From NCBI GenBank assembly GCA_963931605.1, contig OZ007031.1, positions 372,001 to 436,000 of the forward strand: a DNA stretch of 64,000 nt, in the 5' to 3' direction. The stretch is from CALUOB01 sp944322305. GTDB lineage: Bacteria > Actinomycetota > Coriobacteriia > Coriobacteriales > Coriobacteriaceae. The translations under genes were made by a program, and so were the position numbers. The notes under the pieces are model-generated. The model did no database searches. It saw only the letters and a list, made by a program, of their open reading frames with translations, and had not been told where the DNA came from. Positions 1 through 8,185 of the stretch are shown one piece after another. Within the stretch, counting starts at the first letter, position 1, and every line of letters begins with the position of its first letter.

Positions 1-1
1 G

Positions 2-559
2 GTTACGGACGGGGAGAGCATCCCGGAGACCAACGAGTACCTCGACCTCATCGACGCGTCCGACCGCGCCTTCGAGGAGTTCCTGGGCGAGCTCGCAGTG
101 CTCGACCGGCCCGTGGTGGTGCTCTTCTTCGGCGACCACCAGCCGGCGTTCTCGCGCGAGTACAACGACGCCCTGCTTTCGGGCGAGGACGCCCTCGAGC
201 ACGAGGAGCGCCTGTGGGAGACCCTCTACGTGCTGTGGGCCAACTACGGCGTGGCCGGCAACGCCCAGGTGAGCCAGCAGATAAACACCAGCACCAACTA
301 CCTGGGGCCGCTTACGCTCGACCTCATCGGCGCCCCGCTCTCCGACTGGGACAAGGCGCGGCTTGCCGTGATGGCCGACCTCCCCATGGCCAACATCGTG
401 GGTTGGCGTGACGCCTCGGGCGCGCTGCACGAGCATGGCGACGCTGGCTCGCAGGCCTACGAGGACCTGCGCGCCATGCAGTTCCGCAAGCTCTTCCGCC
501 CGCTGGGCGACGGCTCGAACATCCTCGCGGTGCAGACGCAAGACGCCTCCAACTGGTAG
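2..559 (+). CDS. LTA synthase-like / sulfatase-family membrane protein, C-terminal part (5' truncated by window edge)
   Basis: The open frame enters from the left edge and stops at 557-559, so only the last ~185 residues are visible. The segment VVVLFFGDHQPAF carries the FFGDH(Q)P motif of the alkaline-phosphatase/sulfatase fold used by lipoteichoic-acid synthase and related phosphoglycerol or phosphoethanolamine transferases. Members are polytopic membrane proteins whose catalytic domain lies outside the cell, and this C-terminal piece is the end of that domain. The N-terminal membrane segments and the nucleophile Thr lie outside the window, so the substrate cannot be assigned. A sulfatase with another envelope substrate is the main alternative. 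Confidence 0.75.
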   Translation, partial: VTDGESIPETNEYLDLIDASDRAFEEFLGELAVLDRPVVVLFFGDHQPAFSREYNDALLSGEDALEHEERLWETLYVLWANYGVAGNAQVSQQINTSTNYLGPLTLDLIGAPLSDWDKARLAVMADLPMANIVGWRDASGALHEHGDAGSQAYEDLRAMQFRKLFRPLGDGSNILAVQTQDASNW

Positions 560-696
560 GGCGGCAGGCATCCGCCTGCGGCGCAAGGGGCTGCGCGGGA
601 GTGGCGGCTGGGCTCGGCCGCGCACCCGGGCGGCCCCTTGCGCTTTACGGCCGGCACCCCGCCCGACCTGCCGCGCAACCGTTCGCGGATAGGGGT

Positions 697-726
697 TTGC
701 GCGCGGTGGGCACTTTGCGCTACACT
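697..726 (+). promoter_or_regulatory. Putative promoter of the leu leader/leuA
   Basis: A TTGCGC hexamer at 697-702 is followed after 18 nt by TACACT at 721-726. This lies ~65 nt before the leader ORF and ~375 nt before leuA, implying a long 5' leader. Assigned by eye only. Confidence 0.4.
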
Positions 727-789
727 CCTTTTTACATGAACCCGGCGGGCCGAAGCGCCCACGCTTGCTTACGAGAAGGGAGCTGCGCC

Positions 790-867
790 ATGACCGCTTG
801 CCGCATGTCGCTTGCCTGCGCCGCGTGCGCTCCCCGCTCCCTCAACCTACACCACAACCTAGCTTAG
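790..867 (+). CDS. leuL: Putative leucine-attenuator leader peptide (25 aa)
   Basis: ATG at 790 is preceded by a strong Shine-Dalgarno, GAGAAGGGAG at 773-782, and the frame stops at 865-867. The peptide ends SLNLHHNLA. Its last nine codons contain three Leu codons, one CTC and two CTA; CTA is conspicuously scarce in the GC-rich genes of this window. Rare Leu codons near the end of a short, well-initiated ORF upstream of leuA are the hallmark of leucine attenuators (the E. coli leu leader uses CUA codons). A stem at 1026-1043 lies between this ORF and leuA. The peptide also has four Cys, so a cysteine-responsive reading cannot be excluded. Attenuation is inferred. Confidence 0.5.
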   Translation: MTACRMSLACAACAPRSLNLHHNLA

Positions 868-1100
868 GCGCGTCCGCTGTGACGTGCGCGTGCGGCCTTC
901 AGCCTAGAGCGGCCGCCTTTGCGCCCGTTACCCCGCTCGCGCCTTATCTGTTGCCGCGGCCAAGGGCTGTGCGCTCGCGCATACCGCGAAGCCGCGCCCT
1001 TCTCGCCCCGCGCCCCCTGCCCTGCGCCGTCCGCACGGGCGGCCTTGCTTGAGAAGAAACCGACGGTCAGAACCAAAGCCCGTTGAGAAAGGAACCAGCC
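868..1100 (+). promoter_or_regulatory. leuA 5' leader region with a possible attenuator stem
   Basis: No credible gene lies here. An 8-nt arm at 1026-1033 faces a complementary arm at 1036-1043 (one G-U pair; the terminal pairs must open to leave a 4-nt loop), about 40 nt before the leuA ribosome-binding site. No run of T follows, so it is not a standard intrinsic terminator. No T-box core (AGGGTGGNACCGCG) was found. The stem could take part in leader-peptide-dependent control of leuA. Confidence 0.3.
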
Positions 1101-2813
1101 ATGACCGACCGACCGAGCACCACCGAGTCCTACCGCAAGTACACGCGCGGCTACTACCTGCCGCCGGAGCCCTGCTTCGACTGGGTCAAGAAGGACTACA
1201 TCGACCAGGCGCCCGCGTGGTGCTCGGTAGACCTGCGCGACGGCAACCAGGCTCTTATCGTCCCGATGAGCCTGGACGAGAAGCTCGAGTTCTTCCAGAT
1301 GCTCGTGAAGATCGGCTTCAAGGAGATCGAGATCGGCTTCCCGGCGGCATCCGAGACCGAGTTTGAACTCGCCCGCACCCTGATCGAGCGCGACATGATC
1401 CCCGACGACGTGACCATCCAGGTGCTCACCCAGGCGCGTCCGCACATCATCCGCCGCACCTTCGAGGCGCTCGAGGGCTGCAAGACGCCCGTGATCGTGC
1501 ACGTGTACAACTCCACGAGCGTGGCCCAGCGCGAGCAGGTGTTCAAGAAGGACAAGGACGCCATCAAGCAGATCGCCGTCGAGGGCGCCAAGCTCCTGAA
1601 GGAGCTCACGGACGAGAACGGCGGGCACCCCAACTACCGCTTCGAGTACAGCCCTGAGAGCTTCACCGGCACCGAGCCCGAGTACGCGCTCGAGGTGGTC
1701 AACGCGGTGCTGGACGTGTGGCAGCCCACGTCCGAGCGCAAGGCGGTCATCAACCTGCCGGCCACCGTTGAGATGAGCTTGCCGCACGTGTTCGCCAGCC
1801 AGGTTGAGTACCTCTCCAAGAACATGCGCTACCGCGACGCGGTGGTGCTCTCCCTGCACCCGCACAACGACCGCGGCACCGGCGTGGCCGACGCCGAGCT
1901 GGGCGTGCTCGCAGGCGCCGACCGCATCGAGGGGACGCTCTTCGGCAACGGCGAGCGCACCGGCAACGTCGACATCATCACGCTGGCCATGAACCTGTTC
2001 AGCCACGGCGTGAACCCCAACCTCGACTTCAGCCACATGGACGAGCTGGTTGAGCTCTACGAGCGCGTGACCCGCATGAGCGTGAGCCCGCGCCAGCCTT
2101 ACGCCGGCCAGCTGGTGTTCGCAGCCTTCTCGGGCAGCCACCAGGACGCCATCGCCAAGGGCTTCAAGTGGCGCGAGGAGCACGACCCCGAGCACTGGAA
2201 CCTGCCCTACCTGCCCATCGACCCGGCCGACGTGGGCCGGCGCTACGAGACCGACGTCATCCGCATCAACAGCCAGTCCGGCAAGGGCGGCGTGGGCTAC
2301 GTGCTCGAGCAGGCCTTCGGCTACGTGCTGCCCAAGCCCATGCGCGAGGAGTTCGGCTACGTGGTCAAGGGCGTTTCGGACCATGCGCACAAGGAGCTCG
2401 CGCCCGCCGAGATCAACGACATCTTCCAGGCCGAGTACGTCAACCGCCCCGGCGCGGTGAACCTGGTGGACTTCCACTTCGTGCGCGCGGGCGGCGACAT
2501 TGTGAAGGTGTTCATGACCCTTGAGCAGGGTGGCGAGGAGCGCGAGGTCATCGGCGCCGGCAACGGCCGGCTCGACGCGGTGGCCGAGGCCCTGCGCAAG
2601 CTCGGCGTCGACTACCACCTGAGCGCCTACCACGAGCACGCGCTCGACCAGCAGGGCGCGGCGTCCACCGCGGCCGCCTACGTGTGCCTGGAGGCCGAGG
2701 ACGGCGCGAGCTCGTGGGGCTGCGGCGTGCATCCGGACATCATCACCGCCTCCATCAGCGGTTACATCTCCGCGGTGAACCGCCTCATGGCGCAGGAGGC
2801 CGCCCAGGCGTAA
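1101..2813 (+). CDS. leuA: 2-isopropylmalate synthase (LeuA type 2)
   Basis: Condenses acetyl-CoA with 2-oxoisovalerate, the committed cytosolic step of leucine synthesis. The 570-aa product has the catalytic RDGNQAL motif near the N-terminus, the DRE-TIM metal-binding His pair in LHPHNDRG (H253, H255), and a C-terminal LeuA regulatory domain expected to bind leucine for feedback inhibition. The length and the early YRKYTRGYYLPP segment fit the ~560-aa type 2 family. The frame extends six codons upstream to a TTG, but ATG at 1101 is chosen because GAGAAAGGA at 1085-1093 is correctly spaced for it. It opens the leuA-leuC-leuD-leuB cluster behind the leader peptide. Confidence 0.95.
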   Translation: MTDRPSTTESYRKYTRGYYLPPEPCFDWVKKDYIDQAPAWCSVDLRDGNQALIVPMSLDEKLEFFQMLVKIGFKEIEIGFPAASETEFELARTLIERDMIPDDVTIQVLTQARPHIIRRTFEALEGCKTPVIVHVYNSTSVAQREQVFKKDKDAIKQIAVEGAKLLKELTDENGGHPNYRFEYSPESFTGTEPEYALEVVNAVLDVWQPTSERKAVINLPATVEMSLPHVFASQVEYLSKNMRYRDAVVLSLHPHNDRGTGVADAELGVLAGADRIEGTLFGNGERTGNVDIITLAMNLFSHGVNPNLDFSHMDELVELYERVTRMSVSPRQPYAGQLVFAAFSGSHQDAIAKGFKWREEHDPEHWNLPYLPIDPADVGRRYETDVIRINSQSGKGGVGYVLEQAFGYVLPKPMREEFGYVVKGVSDHAHKELAPAEINDIFQAEYVNRPGAVNLVDFHFVRAGGDIVKVFMTLEQGGEEREVIGAGNGRLDAVAEALRKLGVDYHLSAYHEHALDQQGAASTAAAYVCLEAEDGASSWGCGVHPDIITASISGYISAVNRLMAQEAAQA

Positions 2814-2918
2814 CGGCGCTGTTACAAGCAGGCGCGCCCGGGAGGGCCCGCGGCGCGTCTGCTATCCTTTTTGTCCTGCAATCCTGCGGTAACGCAACCC
2901 AGATGAGGGGAACGCACT

Positions 2919-4178
2919 ATGGCAATGACCATGACCCAAAAGATCCTGGCGGCGCACGCCGGGCTCGACGAGGTGGTGCCCGGCCAGCTGATCGAGGCCG
3001 ACATCGACCTCGTGCTCGCCAACGACATCACCGGACCGGTGGCCATCCGCGAGCTCAAGAAGGCCGGGATGGACAAGGTGTTCGACAAGGACAAGGTGGC
3101 CCTGGTGATGGACCACTTCGTGCCCAACAAGGACATCAAGAGCGCCGAGCAGTGCGTGGAGTGCCGCGACTTCGCGCGCGAGCACGGCATCGTGAACTTC
3201 TTCGACGTGGGCCGCATGGGCATCGAGCACGCCCTGCTGCCCGAGCAGGGGCTTGTTGCCGCCGGCGACTGCATCATCGGCGCCGACTCCCACACCTGCA
3301 CCTACGGCGCGCTGGGCGCCTTCTCCACCGGCGTGGGCTCCACCGACTGCGCCGCGGGCATCGCCACCGGCAAGGCGTGGTTCCGCGTGCCCTCGGCTAT
3401 CAAGGTCGTGCTCACGGGCAAGAAGGCCCCGTGGGTCTCGGGCAAGGACGTGATCCTGCACCTCATCGGCGAGATCGGCGTCGACGGCGCGCTCTATCAG
3501 AGCCTCGAGTTCACGGGCGAGGGCGTGGCGGAGCTCACCATGGACGACCGCTTCTCCATCGCCAACATGGCCATCGAGGCCGGCGCCAAAAACGGCATCT
3601 TCCCGGTGGACGACAAGACCGTAGCCTACATGGAGGGCCGCGTCCCGCGCGCGTGGAAGGTGTTCGAGGCTGACGCCGACGCCGAGTACGAGCGCACGGT
3701 CGAGATCGACCTCTCGACGCTGCGCCCCACCGTCTCGGTTCCGCACCTGCCCGAGAACGCCAAGCCGGTTGAGGAGGTTGCCGGCACCGAGATCCAGCAG
3801 GCGGTCATCGGCAGCTGCACCAACGGCCGCATCGAGGACATGCGCGTGGCCGCCGACATCCTGCGCGGCCGTCACGTGGCGCCGGGCGTGCGCGCCATCG
3901 TGATCCCGGCAACCCAGGAGGTGTACCTGCAGTGCATCCGCGAGGGCCTGGCCGAGGTCTTCATCGAGGCGGGCGCCGTCATCTCCACGCCCACCTGCGG
4001 CCCGTGCCTGGGCGGCTACATGGGCATCCTCGCCGCCGGCGAGCGCGCCATCTCCACCACGAACCGCAACTTCGTGGGCCGCATGGGCCACGTTGACTCC
4101 GAGGTGTACCTTTCGAGCCCGGCCGTGGCCGCCGCCAGCGCCGTAACCGGCGTGATCACCGACCCGGCCACGCTGTAG
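2919..4178 (+). CDS. leuC: 3-isopropylmalate dehydratase, large subunit
   Basis: With LeuD it isomerises 2- to 3-isopropylmalate. The 419-aa protein is the short bacterial/archaeal (homoaconitase-like) form. The three [4Fe-4S] ligands are visible as C300 in GSCTNGR and C360/C363 in TCGPCLGG. The GADSHTCTYGALG segment is typical of aconitase-superfamily proteins. ATG at 2919 follows GAGGGGAA. The gene starts 105 nt after leuA. The gap to leuD is unusually long (281 nt) and is filled by two large palindromes. Confidence 0.95.
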   Translation: MAMTMTQKILAAHAGLDEVVPGQLIEADIDLVLANDITGPVAIRELKKAGMDKVFDKDKVALVMDHFVPNKDIKSAEQCVECRDFAREHGIVNFFDVGRMGIEHALLPEQGLVAAGDCIIGADSHTCTYGALGAFSTGVGSTDCAAGIATGKAWFRVPSAIKVVLTGKKAPWVSGKDVILHLIGEIGVDGALYQSLEFTGEGVAELTMDDRFSIANMAIEAGAKNGIFPVDDKTVAYMEGRVPRAWKVFEADADAEYERTVEIDLSTLRPTVSVPHLPENAKPVEEVAGTEIQQAVIGSCTNGRIEDMRVAADILRGRHVAPGVRAIVIPATQEVYLQCIREGLAEVFIEAGAVISTPTCGPCLGGYMGILAAGERAISTTNRNFVGRMGHVDSEVYLSSPAVAAASAVTGVITDPATL

Positions 4179-4193
4179 GACTGTTCCACCTGA

Positions 4194-4281
4194 GCCCGGA
4201 TCGGCGGGTACAAACTCCGTGCTCAAACATTCTCGCTTCGCTGCGAAACTGCGCGCGGAGCATGTACCCGCCGATCCGGGC
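4194..4281. repeat. Family A palindromic repeat, copy 1 (short form)
   Basis: Perfect 19-bp inverted arms at 4194-4212 and 4263-4281 enclose a 50-nt centre. The centre carries CCGTGCTCAAACA on one side and AACTGCGCGCGG on the other, both shared with the longer copies at 4310-4430 (opposite strand) and 63531-63638. Its interior is shorter than theirs and its outer arms are unrelated in sequence. It sits 15 nt after leuC. Confidence 0.8.
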
Positions 4282-4309
4282 GAGGGCTTCTCGTCCGGCA
4301 GCAGAGCGA

Positions 4310-4430
4310 GCGTGGGAGGGCGGGTATATCGTCCCGCGCGCAGTTCTGCAGACGCAGGAGATGCCGTTTCCGGCATCTCCGTCGCGTCGAAGCTGTTTGA
4401 GCACGGGATGATATACCCGCCCTCCCGCGC
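4310..4430 (-). repeat. Family A palindromic repeat, copy 2 (long form)
   Basis: Outer arms of 26 nt at 4310-4335 and 4405-4430 are complementary apart from two G-T type positions. A central 10-bp stem at 4358-4381 has a TTTC loop, read as GAAA on the minus strand. On the minus strand the core CCCGTGCTCAAACAGCTTCG and CTGCGTCTGCAGAACTGCGC is shared nearly base for base with the copy at 63531-63638, while the outer arms and the central stem tip differ and stay self-complementary. It ends 29 nt before leuD. Confidence 0.85.
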
Positions 4431-4459
4431 TTGGATCACCCCACCGGAAGGAGCCGACT

Positions 4460-4951
4460 GTGAACGCACACGGCACTGTTTTCAAATACGGGGACAACGT
4501 CGACACCGACGTCATCATCCCGGCCCGCTACCTCAACATCGCCGACCCTGACGAGCTGGCCACCCACGCCATGGAGGACATCGACGCCACCTTCGTCAAG
4601 CGCGTGAAGCCCGGCGACATCATCGTGGCCAACCGCAACTTCGGCTGCGGGTCCTCGCGCGAGCACGCGCCGCTCGTCATCAAGCAAAACGGCGTGTCCT
4701 GCGTTATCGCCGCGAGCTTCGCGCGCATCTTCTACCGCAACGCCATCAACATCGGCCTGCCCATCCTCGAGTGCGCCGAGGCGGCCGACAAGATCGCCGA
4801 CGGCGACGAGGTCGAGATCGACTTCTCCACCGGCGTCATCCGCGACGTCACGCGCGGCGAGAGCTACCAGGCGCTGGCGTTCCCGGAGTTCATCAACGGC
4901 ATCATCGAGCACGGCGGCTTGCTCAACAGCCTGAAGGCGAGGGGAGTGTAA
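4460..4951 (+). CDS. leuD: 3-isopropylmalate dehydratase, small subunit
   Basis: Swivel-domain partner of LeuC (163 aa, the size typical of the short LeuCD type). It contains the NVDTDVIIPARYL and NFGCGSSREHAP motifs that contact substrate. GTG at 4460 is chosen because GGAAGGAG at 4446-4453 precedes it. The stop codon overlaps the leuB start by one base (TAATG), so leuD and leuB are probably translationally coupled. The upstream gap holds the two Family A palindromes. Confidence 0.95.
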   Translation: MNAHGTVFKYGDNVDTDVIIPARYLNIADPDELATHAMEDIDATFVKRVKPGDIIVANRNFGCGSSREHAPLVIKQNGVSCVIAASFARIFYRNAINIGLPILECAEAADKIADGDEVEIDFSTGVIRDVTRGESYQALAFPEFINGIIEHGGLLNSLKARGV

Positions 4952-6021
4952 TGGAGTTCAGGATCGCGGTTCTCAAAGGCGACGGCATCGGTCCCGAGAT
5001 CGTTGCCGAGGCCATGAAGGCGCTTGACACGGTGGGCGAGAAGTTCGGCCACACCTTCACCTACGAGGAGGCGCCCATCGGCGGCGCGGCCATCGACGCG
5101 GTGGGCGAGTGCCTGCCCGAGCGCACGGTCGACATCTGCCAGGGCTCTGACAGCGTGCTGCTCGGCGCGGTGGGCGGCCCCAAGTGGGACAGCCAGCCCC
5201 CGTCGAACCGCCCGGAGAAGGCGCTGCTCGGCATCCGCAAGGAGCTGGGGCTGTTCGCCAACATCCGCCCGGCGCGCCTGTGGGAGCCGCTTGCCGACGC
5301 CTGCCCGTTGAAGCCCGAGCGCCTGAAGGACGGCCTTGACCTTGTGGTGGTGCGCGAGCTTACCGGCGACGTATACTTCGGCGACAAGAGCCGCGACGCC
5401 GACGGCCGCAGCCACGACGACATGACCTACTCGCCCGAGGAGGTCGAGCGCATCGCGCGGCGCGCCTTCGAGATGGCCCGCCAGCGCCGCAACCACGTGA
5501 CGAGCGTGGACAAGGCCAACGTGCTCGAGACGAGCCGCCTGTGGCGCGAGACGGTGGCGCGCGTGGCCGAGGGGTACCCGGACGTGGAGCTCGACTATCT
5601 CTACGTGGACAACGCCGCCATGCAGCTGGTGTTGAACCCGGGGCAGTTCGACGTCATCCTTACCGGCAACCTCTTCGGCGACATCCTCTCCGACGAGGCC
5701 AGCTGCATCACCGGCTCCATCGGCATGCTGCCGAGCGCGAGCCTGTCGCTTTCCAGCCGCGGCATGTACGAGCCCATCCACGGCTCTGCGCCCGACATCG
5801 CCGGCAAGAACCTCGCGAACCCCATCGCCACGGTGCTCTCGGCGGCCATGATGCTGCGCTACAGCCTGAACCTGCCGGAGGAGGCAAGCTGCATCGAGGG
5901 CGCGGTGAACCGCGTGCTTGAGGCGGGCTTCCGCACCGCCGACATCGCCAAGCCCGGCGACGAGTTCATGACCTGCTCCGACATGGGCCAGGCCATTTGC
6001 GCCGAAGTGCGCCGCGGGTAA
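4951..6021 (+). CDS. leuB: 3-isopropylmalate dehydrogenase
   Basis: NAD+-dependent oxidative decarboxylation of 3-isopropylmalate, the last specific step before transamination to leucine. The 356-aa protein begins MEFRIAVLKGDGIGPE and has the metal/substrate motif TGNLFGDILSDEAS and the cofactor-loop sequence IHGSAPDIAGKN of the isocitrate/isopropylmalate dehydrogenase family. An upstream in-frame extension runs inside leuD. The true start is the ATG at 4951 that overlaps the leuD stop. It is the last gene of the leu cluster and is followed by a large palindrome at 6044-6090. Confidence 0.95.
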   Translation: MEFRIAVLKGDGIGPEIVAEAMKALDTVGEKFGHTFTYEEAPIGGAAIDAVGECLPERTVDICQGSDSVLLGAVGGPKWDSQPPSNRPEKALLGIRKELGLFANIRPARLWEPLADACPLKPERLKDGLDLVVVRELTGDVYFGDKSRDADGRSHDDMTYSPEEVERIARRAFEMARQRRNHVTSVDKANVLETSRLWRETVARVAEGYPDVELDYLYVDNAAMQLVLNPGQFDVILTGNLFGDILSDEASCITGSIGMLPSASLSLSSRGMYEPIHGSAPDIAGKNLANPIATVLSAAMMLRYSLNLPEEASCIEGAVNRVLEAGFRTADIAKPGDEFMTCSDMGQAICAEVRRG

Positions 6022-6043
6022 GGGCGTCCGCCTGCATTTTGTG

Positions 6044-6090
6044 TAGCACAGGCTTGTTTGTTACCTATATGTACAAACAAGCCTGTGCTA
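6044..6090. terminator. Palindromic terminator-like element after leuB
   Basis: Perfect 18-bp arms at 6044-6061 and 6073-6090 with an 11-nt loop. The 3' side continues AATTCTTGTC with only a weak T-rich tail, so it may be a bidirectional terminator. It marks the border between the GC-rich leu operon and the AT-richer patch to the right. Confidence 0.6.
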
Positions 6091-6428
6091 AATTCTTGTC
6101 TATGTAAATATATTAGGCGAATCGTTTGCTATATGGAAAATTTATTTCGTATTGTGATGCTTTGAGCCGGTGATGGGTCCTTTGCCACGGGGCGGCCGGT
6201 ACGAGAGGTACAGATTCAGGTAACCAGAGCGGCTAACAGGAATTTTGCGTCACCCTTATCTAGCTATGACGTGATACGCATGAAATTAATGATTGCCATG
6301 ATCAGCATTTGGTTGCCATCGTTAAGCAGCAGATTGTCTTGTATGCACCGCAAATACATGGCACACTAGGGAAAGTCGTTGTCCTATCTCATATAATATT
6401 GTATTCTGCCATAGAAAGAGGTTTGCAT
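6091..6428. other. AT-richer intergenic region
   Basis: No gene is supported here. Base composition drops clearly relative to the leu operon. A TATAAT at 6392-6397 may be the -10 element for the ORF that follows; no convincing -35 was found. Confidence 0.4.
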
Positions 6429-6992
6429 ATGGGATTTCTCGATAACGCGCGGAAGCTGCAGCAAGAAAACGATATGAAGGCCAAAAAAGCATCCGATGCA
6501 TTGGCAAGAGACGCGCAGGCGCTCTTTACGGATGCGATGGTCGATGAGCATGCGAAGGCAATCGCTGATGGCGTACGGTATGCCCTGCAGGACAAGATTA
6601 TCCGACGCTTTTTTGAGTTCAAGAACGTTGGTCTTTTCTTAAATAAAAAGGTCTACTATTATGAAGAAGGGTACAGGGCTACGGTGAAGCTTTGTGACCG
6701 CAAGCTATATTCACCGAAATATGCTTCCCCTGCCGAGTCTAGGGGTTCGCGTGCTCTTCCAGATTTTCCGCGCGATGATTTCATGTACATTAGAAATAGC
6801 GGTGATGAAGACCATGCCGGCAGTGACTACATTTACTGCTGGTCATTCGACCATGTAAGAAAATCGTATGAACGTGCTGTGGAGATGTTACGCGCCGACG
6901 GAATGGATGTGCAGTTTACATTTGAGCCTACGAGGTGGGCGGGCCTTATGTTGCACGCTGAAGTGGTGTGCGATGAAAACGGCAACGTTTAA
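6429..6992 (+). CDS. Hypothetical protein, accessory
   Basis: A 187-aa soluble-looking protein beginning MGFLDNARKLQQENDMKAKK. I do not recognise the family. The N-terminal ~50 residues are charged and helical-looking (Lys/Asp/Ala rich). The middle contains KNVGLFLNKKVYYYEEGYRA, and there is no signal peptide or membrane segment. ATG at 6429 is preferred over an upstream extension because GAAAGAGG precedes it. Codon use is AT-richer than in the neighbouring operons, and the gene sits between a terminator-like palindrome and a decayed region next to an IS481 element, which suggests acquisition by transfer. Confidence 0.6.
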   Translation: MGFLDNARKLQQENDMKAKKASDALARDAQALFTDAMVDEHAKAIADGVRYALQDKIIRRFFEFKNVGLFLNKKVYYYEEGYRATVKLCDRKLYSPKYASPAESRGSRALPDFPRDDFMYIRNSGDEDHAGSDYIYCWSFDHVRKSYERAVEMLRADGMDVQFTFEPTRWAGLMLHAEVVCDENGNV

Positions 6993-7826
6993 GCACTGCA
7001 TTTTCCCACGTTATGAACGTCTGCTATGTCATTTACCGATAAGGTTGCTTGGTTCATTGACTATTTAAGCAGCGATATTTTCACTGACAATTAAGCGTGC
7101 CATTTTGTGTTGATGCCACGTCTGGACCTGCAATGGCTGATCCCCAGCTACGTTATCAACAGACTTCGCACTGCTGCCCAGCTTCTAAGGCGCGTTTCTA
7201 TCAAGCATTAGGACGTTTCTATCGCCGGTTCCGGCACCTGAGCGTGACGCGCTGAGCACATTGGAGAGCATCATCAAGAGTTCTGCAGAAGCGCTTAGAG
7301 AGCGGTGTCGCTCTCACTTCGCAAGGAAAGAGCGCTACTTTACACGGTAAGAGAGGCGGGTATTCCGCGCACTTGAAGAGGCGCCTTCTGCCGCGACAGC
7401 GTAGCATTTAGGTGTGATGTCTCTGTGGCACTGGTGACGTTTGCGGTGTTGGAACACAATGACCTCTCGTTCGCGTGGGTAAGCGCCCAGTGATTTACCA
7501 GCTACCTTTCACAGAGAAACATGCCCAGCGTTTTGATGGGGGCTTGGCACACTATGCGGCAAAAGGTTGGTAGAGGGCGTACGTGTAGACGATGCGGGCT
7601 AAAACGCTGGGCCATCAACAGGGGAACCCTACGGCGGTCGCAACATGATGTGCGATGGTTACATCTACCGGACGCGTCGTGCTGGCGAGCACGTGTACTA
7701 CCACGAGCTGCGCGAACTGGTGTCAGGGGATCATGCTGCAGGAGCAAGCTATATGTGCGTTACGACAACAGACCGCTAGCGTCCATATGGGCGCTAGCGG
7801 TCTGTTTCACTGGTAAATATATTGGC
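6993..7826. pseudogene. Decayed coding region without an intact gene
   Basis: About 830 nt with no supported full gene. Short stretches read like protein but are broken by stops and frame changes: a frame over roughly 7200-7350 giving ...ERDALSTLESIIKSSAEAL..., and another ending at 7779 just before a strong hairpin and containing DGYIYRTRRAGEHVYYHELR. Neither is assigned to a family. The pattern suggests remnants of one or two accessory genes. Confidence 0.35.
7768..7805. terminator. Hairpin terminator between decayed region and relE/parE-type toxin
   Basis: Perfect 14-bp arms at 7768-7781 and 7792-7805 with a 10-nt loop; the plus strand continues TTCAC. It lies between the convergent toxin gene (minus strand, ending at 7827) and the upstream plus-strand remnant, so it could terminate both. 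The arm contains GCTAGC, the same hexamer duplicated around the IS481 insertion. Confidence 0.6.
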
Positions 7827-8126
7827 TTACATTTTAGAGGGATAGTTTCGGGAGCCGTGGAAAACACGGTAGACGGTGGGAATGCCGTCAACGATTCGGT
7901 ATACGCACACGTATGGTTCGCACACAAGTTTGCGATAGCCATGCGCTTGCAACACTGGATCGGAGTGGAGTGGACCTAGGTACGGGTGATCTCCCAGCAG
8001 CTCGACCGTACCAAGAAGCTTTTCGGTAACCGCCTCTGCTGATCGCTGACCTACTGCGGCAAGATGGTAGTCTGCAATCGCGGAGATGTCCTCCCAAGCG
8101 GAGGCAAGTATGCGCGGGTCAGGCAT
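7827..8126 (-). CDS. RelE/ParE-family toxin
   Basis: A 99-aa protein beginning MPDPRILASAWEDISAIADY and ending in the family-typical YRKLVCEPYVCVYRIVDG / VYRVFHGSRNY pattern of RelE/ParE toxins (mRNA interferase or gyrase inhibitor; the target cannot be told from sequence). Its ATG overlaps the ancestral antitoxin stop by 8 nt once the IS481 insertion and one target-site copy are removed in silico, so it was the second gene of an antitoxin-toxin operon. It is now separated from that promoter by a 1,069-bp insertion in the same orientation, so any expression would come from the transposase transcript or the IS end. The reading frame is intact. Confidence 0.85.
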   Translation of the reverse strand: MPDPRILASAWEDISAIADYHLAAVGQRSAEAVTEKLLGTVELLGDHPYLGPLHSDPVLQAHGYRKLVCEPYVCVYRIVDGIPTVYRVFHGSRNYPSKM

Positions 8127-8185
8127 TGCGGTACTTATCTTTGAGCATGGAGCGTACGTCCGAGACGCTGTAGGTGGGCTCGCCT
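8119..8185 (-). pseudogene. Detached 3' fragment of the antitoxin gene
   Basis: On the minus strand this segment encodes EPTYSVSDVRSMLKDKYRNA followed by TGA. Joined to the 67-codon 5' fragment beyond the IS (9260-9460), it restores an 88-aa Phd/YefM-like antitoxin whose stop overlaps the toxin start. It has no start codon of its own. Confidence 0.8.

Noticed and set aside
868..1100. T-box riboswitch before leuA
   Set aside because: No AGGGTGGNACCGCG core or specifier-loop arrangement was seen; a leader peptide fits better.
864..2732. Long minus-strand ORF opposite leuA
   Set aside because: It mirrors leuA codon structure in a GC-rich genome and encodes a His/Val/Leu-rich low-complexity sequence without domains.
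7521..7979. 152-aa plus-strand ORF overlapping the toxin gene
   Set aside because: It crosses a strong hairpin and runs antisense to the RelE/ParE toxin, which has clear family features.
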